From positions 1 through 39,984 of the forward strand of contig JAJYEK010000026.1 of assembly GCA_021785795.1 (NCBI GenBank): DNA of 39,984 bases, given 5' to 3'. Within the stretch, counting starts at the first letter, position 1, and every line of letters begins with the position of its first letter. The notes under the pieces were generated by a model, which was given only the letters and a program-made list of their open reading frames with translations, had not been told where the DNA came from and searched no databases. Position numbers and translations under genes: made by a program. The stretch comes from Pseudomonadota bacterium. Its GTDB lineage: Bacteria; Pseudomonadota; Gammaproteobacteria; Acidiferrobacterales; UBA6901. Positions 33,570 through 39,984 of the stretch are shown one piece after another.

Positions 33570-33832
33570 GCTGGAGCTATGCGCGGCCCCCCTGCATCGC
33601 CATGGATACGGCCCCCGTCCGCCGGGTCGGGCGGACCCTGGTTGTCGGCTGCGGTCCATGCCGGTATAACGGCACCTGTGCGCGCCGGGTCTGGTTTGCC
33701 TGCCGCAGGGCGGTGTCGTCCGGTACGCAATTAGCGGGCGGGCCGTTCCTGGGACGGAAATCTGTTCTGCACGGGCATGAGGGGGGTCGCGCCGCCGGCG
33801 ATGGCCCGGGTAGTCAATTCCTGGATTCCTGA

Positions 33833-34948
<1,116 letters not shown>

Positions 34949-35065
34949 GGCGGTTGTGCGGCCGTATTCCGGATTTCCGGGGCCGGCGCGCCGGGCGGCG
35001 ATAAAGCGACAGAAGAACAGACCGCGACCGATGAATCCACTACTGACCGGTATCCTGATCGACCC

Positions 35066-35404
35066 ATGATGAATCTATTGATCCCCAATGCCTATGCCGC
35101 CGGAACGGCGCCGGGCGGTGTTGCCGGCGGCGGTCTGCTGGGGTTTCTCCCGCTCATAGCCATCTTTATCATCTTCTATTTCCTGCTGATCCGGCCGCAG
35201 AGCAAGCGTGCCAAGGAGCACCGGGCCATGGTCGCCGCCCTGGCCAAGGGTGACGAGGTGGTCACAAACGGAGGGGTTCTCGGACGCGTCACCGAGGTGG
35301 GCGAGGCGTTCGTGACAGTGGAAATCGCAGAGGGCGTGTCCATCAAGGTGCAACGGCAGGCGGTTGCATCGCTGATGCCGAAGGGCACCATCAAGTCGAG
35401 CTGA
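35066..35404 (+). CDS. yajC: Sec translocase accessory subunit YajC
   Basis: 112 residues; small inner-membrane partner of SecDF-YidC. One transmembrane helix (about 24-43, GLLGFLPLIAIFIIFYFLLI) follows a short periplasmic N terminus rich in Ala and Gly. Then comes the cytoplasmic signature RPQSKRAKEHRAMVAALAKG and GDEVVTNGGVLGRVTEV. Start ATG 35066, with a second ATG directly after it. It is in the usual place between tgt and secD. Confidence 0.95.
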   Translation: MMNLLIPNAYAAGTAPGGVAGGGLLGFLPLIAIFIIFYFLLIRPQSKRAKEHRAMVAALAKGDEVVTNGGVLGRVTEVGEAFVTVEIAEGVSIKVQRQAVASLMPKGTIKSS

Positions 35405-35516
35405 CCATGGCGATCACCGATTCCCGCTGCCGGCGTGCGCAGGCGGACCCGGGAGGCCGGGGCAGTGTCCCGCCGGGCGTCTGGCGCGGTGTGGTCTACC
35501 CGTAAGACAGCGCCTC

Positions 35517-37424
35517 ATGAACAGGTACCCGCTGTGGAAGTATGTGCTGATCCTCGTGGTCGTCGTGCTCGGGGTGATCTACGCCCTACCGAATCTCTAC
35601 GGGGAGGATCCCGCGGTGGAGATTTCGGCAAGCCACGCCACGGGCAGCGTTGACGCCCAGACCCTCTCACAGGCGGAGCAGGCGCTTGCCCGCGCCGACT
35701 TGCCCTACAAATCGGCCGCACTCGGGCCGAAGCTCATTACCCTGCGATTTGCCAATACGACGGTCCAGCTGCGTGCACGCGACCTCGTGCAGCAGGTGCT
35801 GGGAGACAACTATACGGTGGCCCTGGACCTGCTTCCCGCGACCCCCTTATGGCTACGCTGGCTGCATGCAGACCCGATGTACCTCGGGCTCGACCTGCGC
35901 GGCGGCGTGCATTTTCTGCTGCAGGTGGACATGGCGTCGGCGATCAAGAAGGCCGAGCAGAGCTATGTCGACGACATTGCCAGCGCCCTGCGCAAAAAGG
36001 ATGCGCACTATCTGTCGGTGTCGCGGCCCGACAGCGGCGGCGTGCTGATCCGGTTCCGGACCGCCAAGGAGCGTGATCATGGCCAGAGCGTGATCGCCGA
36101 CAAATTTCCGGAACTGGTGCTCACCGATCAGCAGCAGCCCGGCGAGTACGACACCCTGGCCCGGCTCGGACCGCAGGCCATGGCGGAAAAGCGCAAATTT
36201 GCTCTGGAGCAGAACATCACGTCGCTGCGCAACCGCGTGAACGAGCTCGGTGTTGCCGAGCCGATCATCCAGCAGCAGGGCAACAACCGAATCGTCGTTG
36301 AGCTTCCAGGCGTGCAGGACATCGCCAAGGCCAAGGAGATCCTGGGGCGCACGGCGACGCTCGAGGTCATGATGGTCGATGACCAGCACAGTCTTGCCGC
36401 TGCACTGGCCGGACAGGTTCCTCCGGGAGACAAGATCTTTTACGACCGCCACGGTCACCCGATCCTGCTGAAGAACCGGGTGATTTATTCGGGCAACGAC
36501 ATCGTGGATGCCTCTTCGGGAATTGACCAGCAGCAGGGCGGGGCGGTGGTCAACATCACGCTGGATTCGCGCGCTGCAGCGGTGAACCAACGCGTCACCG
36601 GCGAAAATGTCGGCAGGCGCATGGCGGTGGTGTATATCGAGATACGGCACGAGACTGAGCTCGATACTGCCGGCAAGCCCATCGTCGACAAGCGTGGCCG
36701 CCCGATCAAGAAGGCAGTGCGTATCGAACGGGTGATCACGGCGCCCGTTATTCGCGAGCAGCTTGGCGCACGCTTCGAGATCAGCGGCCTGGAAAACATC
36801 GAGCAGGCGCGCAATCTGGCGCTGCTGCTGCGCGCCGGAGCGCTGGCCGCGCCGGTCGAGATCATCGAAGAGCGCACGGTGGGTCCGAGCCTCGGAGCCG
36901 ACAACATACGCCGCGGGTTCCATTCCACGTGGATCGGTTTCGCGGCGATTACGATTTTCATGATGGCCTACTATCTCGTTTTCGGCGTGGTTTCCGCCCT
37001 CGCGCTCGCGGTGAATGTCGTGCTTCTGATCGCATTGCTGTCGGTATTGCAGGCGACCCTGACTCTTCCCGGAATGGCCGGCATTGCGCTGACCGTCGGC
37101 ATGGCGATCGACGCCAATGTGCTCATTAACGAGCGCATCCGCGAGGAACTGCGTAGCGGCAACACCCCGCACGCGAGCATCAAGACCGGCTACGAGCGGG
37201 CTTTCGGGACAATCCTGGATTCGAACGTCACCGCGTTGATCGCAGGGCTGGCATTGTTCATGTTCGGTTCCGGACCGGTGCGCGGCTTCGCCGTGGTGCT
37301 GTGCCTCGGAATCCTGACCTCGATGTTCAGTGCCGTTATGGTCTCGCGCGCGCTAGTCAATCTTCTGTACGGCAGCCGCCGCCGGCTGCAACGCATTTCC
37401 ATTGGCAACACGGCCTGGAAATAG
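35517..37424 (+). CDS. secD: Protein translocase subunit SecD
   Basis: 635 residues; with SecF forms the proton-driven RND-like factor that pulls exported proteins out of SecYEG. One N-terminal helix (WKYVLILVVVVLGVIYALP), a large periplasmic domain with the conserved LGLDLRGGVHFLLQVD start, the P1 head, and five C-terminal membrane segments containing GMAIDANVLINERIREE, the proton-relay motif with the essential aspartate. GAVVNITLDSRAAAVNQRVT lies before the last part. Its size is close to E. coli SecD (615). ATG 35517 follows GCGCCTC; the ribosome site is weak. Confidence 0.97.
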   Translation: MNRYPLWKYVLILVVVVLGVIYALPNLYGEDPAVEISASHATGSVDAQTLSQAEQALARADLPYKSAALGPKLITLRFANTTVQLRARDLVQQVLGDNYTVALDLLPATPLWLRWLHADPMYLGLDLRGGVHFLLQVDMASAIKKAEQSYVDDIASALRKKDAHYLSVSRPDSGGVLIRFRTAKERDHGQSVIADKFPELVLTDQQQPGEYDTLARLGPQAMAEKRKFALEQNITSLRNRVNELGVAEPIIQQQGNNRIVVELPGVQDIAKAKEILGRTATLEVMMVDDQHSLAAALAGQVPPGDKIFYDRHGHPILLKNRVIYSGNDIVDASSGIDQQQGGAVVNITLDSRAAAVNQRVTGENVGRRMAVVYIEIRHETELDTAGKPIVDKRGRPIKKAVRIERVITAPVIREQLGARFEISGLENIEQARNLALLLRAGALAAPVEIIEERTVGPSLGADNIRRGFHSTWIGFAAITIFMMAYYLVFGVVSALALAVNVVLLIALLSVLQATLTLPGMAGIALTVGMAIDANVLINERIREELRSGNTPHASIKTGYERAFGTILDSNVTALIAGLALFMFGSGPVRGFAVVLCLGILTSMFSAVMVSRALVNLLYGSRRRLQRISIGNTAWK

Positions 37425-37450
37425 GCCCTCTGCCACGGTAGCCACGCACC

Positions 37451-38383
37451 ATGGAATTCTTCAAGATACGAAAAGACATCCCGTTCATGCGCCACGCGCT
37501 GGTGTTCAACGTGATCTCCGCGATCACGTTCGTGCTGGCGGTGTTTTTCCTGGCGACGCGCGGGCTCAACCTCGGGGTGGACTTCACCGGAGGCACGGTG
37601 CTGGAAGTGCGCTACGACCACTCGGCTGACATATCCAAGATCCGCGGCGCGCTCGATACGCTCGGGTACCGCAACGCGGGCGTCGAGAATTTCGGTACGG
37701 CAAGCGAGGTGCTGATCCGTCTGCCGGCCGCGAAAGGCAAGGCTGCCAGCGCGATGTCGGACCGGGTGATGGCGGAGCTGCACGTGCAGGACGCCACGGC
37801 GCAGCTGCGCAGCGTGCAGTTCGTCGGACCGGAGGTCGGCAGTGAAATGCTGAACAATGGTGCGCTGGCGCTGCTGGTAGTCGGACTCGGGATCGTGGGC
37901 TATCTCTGGTTCCGGTTCGAGTGGAAATTCGGTGTCGCAACACTCATCGCCAACCTGCACGACGTCGTCATTATTCTCGGGTTTTTCGCGTTCTTCCGAT
38001 GGCAGTTCTCGCTCACCGTGCTGGCCGCGGTGCTGGCGATTTTCGGCTACTCGGTGAACGAGTCGGTTGTCGTGTTCGACCGCGTACGCGAGAATTTCCG
38101 CAAGATGCGGCATGCGCCGGTGCCCCAGATCATCGACAACGCGATAACCCGGACGCTGTCGCGGACGATCATCACCCATGCCTGCACCCAGCTGGCGGTG
38201 CTTTCGATGCTGTTCTTCGGTGGCGAGGCGCTGCACTACTTCGCGCTCGCCCTCACCATCGGCATCCTGTTCGGCATCTACTCCTCGGCGCTCGTGGCCA
38301 GCCCGGTGGTTATGTGGCTCGGCATTTCGCGCGAGGACATGATTCCCTCCAAGAAGGACGCCCAGCTCGACAGCCGGCCCTGA
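37451..38383 (+). CDS. secF: Protein translocase subunit SecF
   Basis: 310 residues; partner of SecD. It has an N-terminal membrane helix (VISAITFVLAVFFLATRG), then GVDFTGGTVLEVRY, a short periplasmic domain, and five C-terminal membrane segments with NESVVVFDRVREN, the SecF counterpart of the RND proton motif, and TRTLSRTIITH. It starts 26 bases after secD at ATG 37451, clearly the same operon. The reading frame is intact; the downstream insertion sequence begins only 67 bases after its stop. Confidence 0.97.
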   Translation: MEFFKIRKDIPFMRHALVFNVISAITFVLAVFFLATRGLNLGVDFTGGTVLEVRYDHSADISKIRGALDTLGYRNAGVENFGTASEVLIRLPAAKGKAASAMSDRVMAELHVQDATAQLRSVQFVGPEVGSEMLNNGALALLVVGLGIVGYLWFRFEWKFGVATLIANLHDVVIILGFFAFFRWQFSLTVLAAVLAIFGYSVNESVVVFDRVRENFRKMRHAPVPQIIDNAITRTLSRTIITHACTQLAVLSMLFFGGEALHYFALALTIGILFGIYSSALVASPVVMWLGISREDMIPSKKDAQLDSRP

Positions 38384-38450
38384 CTGGCGCAGGTCGCAGC
38401 ATGCTGCCGGTACCGGGGGCCCCGGCACCGCTGCCGCTTCCAAAAGTCAA

Positions 38451-38474
38451 TTCCAATTGAGGTTTGATCCTGAA
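38451..38474 (+). repeat. Left end of the insertion sequence
   Basis: TTCCAA, four spacer bases and the 14-base core shared, inverted, with the right end. Confidence 0.7.
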
Positions 38475-38504
38475 GCAAGGGGGTAGAGTATCCCCGGGTT
38501 GAGC

Positions 38505-39752
38505 TCAGGCAGCATGCCTGGATCGACGTTGGATGGATTGGAAGAGCTTCTTCCTTGCCTCGTTGAGGAGGCGGGCGGCCTCGTTGTCGGTTAGGGCATG
38601 GGCGGTTTTCTCCAGTTGGTCGAAGGTGATTCCCGGTTTGAGGTACCGCGCGGCATCGGGCAGTGACTTCAGCTTCTCATAGGGCGTGCACAGGTCTTTC
38701 AGACGATAGCGCTTGCGGATCTTTCCCTTCGCATCGGTCACCGATTCGGGGAAGAAGCAGGGGCGGTGGAAGTTGACGTAGGGGTTGAGGTAGTCCCGGC
38801 AGAAGGCGTTGACCTCCGTTGCGAATCGGCTCGGAATATGGCTGTAGCCCAGGTGCTTGCGCACGATGGCGCCATTCTTGGTCTCCGCCAGGCCGTTATC
38901 ATTGCTGTGCCGGGGACGCGACTTGGTGAACTCGACACGCAGCTTCTCGAGGAGCTCCGCCACGGTCTGGTTGATGTACTCCGAGCCGTTGTCGGCATGA
39001 AACCCGAGGATCGGAAACGGGAAGCTCTCGAGCAGTGCCTCGATCACCGGCATCAGGTACGCCTCGCTTAAGCGCTCGCAGGTGGCGATGATCTCAAACT
39101 GCGTGACGCAGTCCACCGCATTGATGTGATAAAGCCCTTTGACGCCGTCCAAATCACCCTGGTGCACGGAATCGATGCGGATGAAGCCGGGGCGGCCTAG
39201 AGGAGTGGGCGGCCTGCGCACCCCGATCGGCACCGAATGACCCCGGGTCTTCGTCCAGTGCCGGCGGCGGGCCTGATAGCCGCGCTCCCGGCGCAGGTTG
39301 TAAAGATGCGCCACCGAGATTCGGGCCAGCCGTTCGTAGCGCCTGTCGCCAAAGACCTCCAGCGCACGCCCCATCAGGCACTTCGTCGCCGGCCCCGAGA
39401 GCGTGCCGTGCAGGCCATCGGTTTGCGCCAGGAGCGCGATGTCCTCGGCCGTGAAACGGCGGCGAAAGGCTGTGGCGGGGGCCCGGTAGCGCTTGATGAG
39501 TTTGGTGCCACGCCGGGCGCGCTTCACCAGGCGCTTGACCTGCGCCGGGGAGTAGCCGCTGACCCGCTCGAGGTAGCGCATCACCACCCCTTTCTCAGCC
39601 CGTGGCAAGCGGGCATAACTGAAGCGCTTGACCACCCCCTCAATGAAGGCATAACGCCCGGGATCTTCGCCCGTTGGTTCAAAGCGCACCTCCTCGGTGC
39701 CGTTCAAAAAGGCGCGCAATTGCGCCACCGTGGACAATTGTTCTGCATTCAT
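38505..39752 (-). CDS. IS transposase, integrase-core (rve) DD35E
   Basis: 415 residues from MNAEQ (an upstream ATG at 39764 adds four). The N-terminal part (about 38-165) is helix-turn-helix-like (YLERVSGYSPAQVKRLVKRA; ISVAHLYNLRRERGY). The integrase core has D194 (IRIDSVHQGD), D254 (FHADNGSEY) and E290 (NGLAETKNG), with 35 residues between the last two. The C-terminal part (LNPYVNFHRPCFFP) is as in IS3/IS481-like enzymes. It is one uninterrupted frame, unlike the frameshifted IS3 type; I would put it near IS481 but cannot assign a family. All three acidic residues are present, so it may be active. Confidence 0.9.
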   Translation of the reverse strand: MNAEQLSTVAQLRAFLNGTEEVRFEPTGEDPGRYAFIEGVVKRFSYARLPRAEKGVVMRYLERVSGYSPAQVKRLVKRARRGTKLIKRYRAPATAFRRRFTAEDIALLAQTDGLHGTLSGPATKCLMGRALEVFGDRRYERLARISVAHLYNLRRERGYQARRRHWTKTRGHSVPIGVRRPPTPLGRPGFIRIDSVHQGDLDGVKGLYHINAVDCVTQFEIIATCERLSEAYLMPVIEALLESFPFPILGFHADNGSEYINQTVAELLEKLRVEFTKSRPRHSNDNGLAETKNGAIVRKHLGYSHIPSRFATEVNAFCRDYLNPYVNFHRPCFFPESVTDAKGKIRKRYRLKDLCTPYEKLKSLPDAARYLKPGITFDQLEKTAHALTDNEAARLLNEARKKLFQSIQRRSRHAA

Positions 39753-39793
39753 GTCGATCACCATGGGGGTAATGATCGACCCAAACGCTAACC

Positions 39794-39816
39794 TTCAGGC
39801 TCATACCTCGTTGGAA
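39794..39816 (-). repeat. Subterminal repeat of the insertion sequence
   Basis: 23 bases matching 39830-39852 in the same direction with three mismatches; start-to-start distance 36 bases. Confidence 0.65.
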
Positions 39817-39829
39817 ATACGGCCCCCTG

Positions 39830-39852
39830 TTCAGGATCAAACCACGTTGGAA
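39830..39852 (-). repeat. Right end of the insertion sequence
   Basis: The 14-base core is a perfect inverted match to 38461-38474, followed outward by CGTTGGAA-type bases. Confidence 0.7.
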
Positions 39853-39959
39853 GAGACTCGCTCGAGCCGCGGCGGCCTCTCCCATGGTAGAATGAACAAT
39901 TGCAAGGAAACCATGATCGTGCGTGACCCCGGTTTCCAGTTCAGCCGCAGGAGTTTCCT

Positions 39960-39984
39960 ATGAGTATCAGCAAAGAACAGCGGG
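39960..39984 (+). CDS. Start of a gene cut by the window edge
   Basis: ATG 39960 follows the good ribosome site GCAGGAGTTTCCT and gives MSISKEQR before the sequence ends. Eight residues are too few to name it; a ribosomal protein such as S15 would fit the start but is a guess. The insertion sequence ends 107 bases upstream, so it may affect expression of this gene. Confidence 0.55.

Larger units (their letters stand above)
38451..39852 (-). mobile_element. Intact insertion sequence with DD35E transposase
   Basis: About 1.4 kb. GGTTTGATCCTGAA at 38461-38474 is the exact reverse complement of 39830-39843. On the outside both ends continue with TTCCAA (38451-38456 and, inverted, 39847-39852), separated from the core by slightly different bases. 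Just inside the right end, a second copy of the 23-base right-end unit (39794-39816 versus 39830-39852, three mismatches) forms a direct repeat, probably a second transposase-binding site. No target duplication is obvious. It lies between secF and the next gene. Confidence 0.75.

Noticed and set aside
35853..37172. 439-residue open frame opposite secD
   Set aside because: Antisense shadow; secD is certain.
38405..38428. GC-rich inverted repeat after secF as a terminator
   Set aside because: The palindrome is real, but there is no T-run and its loop would be too small at full pairing; not strong enough to annotate.
39960..39984. Naming the last gene rpsO
   Set aside because: Only eight residues are visible, not enough to support it.

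Overview
The window is about 40 kb of a GC-rich gammaproteobacterial chromosome. Nearly everything is housekeeping and in gammaproteobacterial gene order: pcnB-folK-(dgk)-panB-panC-panD, and queA-tgt-yajC-secD-secF. An autotrophic or sulfur-oxidising relative of the Chromatiales/Acidiferrobacterales would fit. The hints are a CbbY-like HAD phosphatase fragment, an RhdA-type rhodanese, an exported cupredoxin and an exported DUF302 protein. This placement is an inference from gene content only.

Layout. 1-11.0 kb is a set of short, mostly unlinked transcription units: CbbY-like phosphatase tail, class I aminotransferase, host-attachment family protein, two-domain rhodanese, QueD, carboxylesterase, a Cys-rich unknown, a small membrane protein, cupredoxin, thioredoxin-TPR co-chaperone, an XRE-PAS regulator coupled to a membrane diguanylate cyclase, a DUF302 protein and a GFA-family zinc protein. 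11.0-13.7 kb is the only accessory-looking stretch. It holds a large SRAP (YedK/HMCES-like) variant, then gene-poor DNA containing a 0.5-kb decayed insertion element with perfect 16-bp terminal inverted repeats, and it ends at the 3' end of a tRNA-Glu gene. 13.9-18.7 kb carries pcnB, which probably starts at AUU, followed by overlapping folK, deoxynucleoside kinase and panB, then panC and panD. 19.2-32.2 kb is a complete glycogen/alpha-glucan cluster: glucokinase, GH57 branching enzyme, DUF4912 protein, GlgA, GlgC, a second GH57 enzyme, MalQ and alpha-glucan phosphorylase. 32.3-38.4 kb holds tRNA-Leu, queA, tgt, yajC, secD and secF. 38.45-39.85 kb is an intact insertion sequence (DD35E transposase), after which the first codons of another gene begin.

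How the genes work together. Glucose is phosphorylated by Glk. GlgC makes ADP-glucose, GlgA extends the chain, and the GH57 branching enzyme probably replaces the GH13 GlgB. GlgP, MalQ and the second GH57 enzyme remodel or degrade the polymer. QueD, QueA and Tgt are three steps of queuosine-tRNA synthesis. PanB, PanC and PanD supply every dedicated protein for pantothenate except PanE/IlvC.

I did not find a convincing new multi-gene system. The observations most worth following are the probable AUU start of pcnB, the SRAP variant with a long helical insertion, the TIR-bounded relic beside tRNA-Glu, the regulator/diguanylate cyclase pair with overlapping stop and start, the DUF4912-GH57 pair, and an AT-rich dyad upstream of glk.
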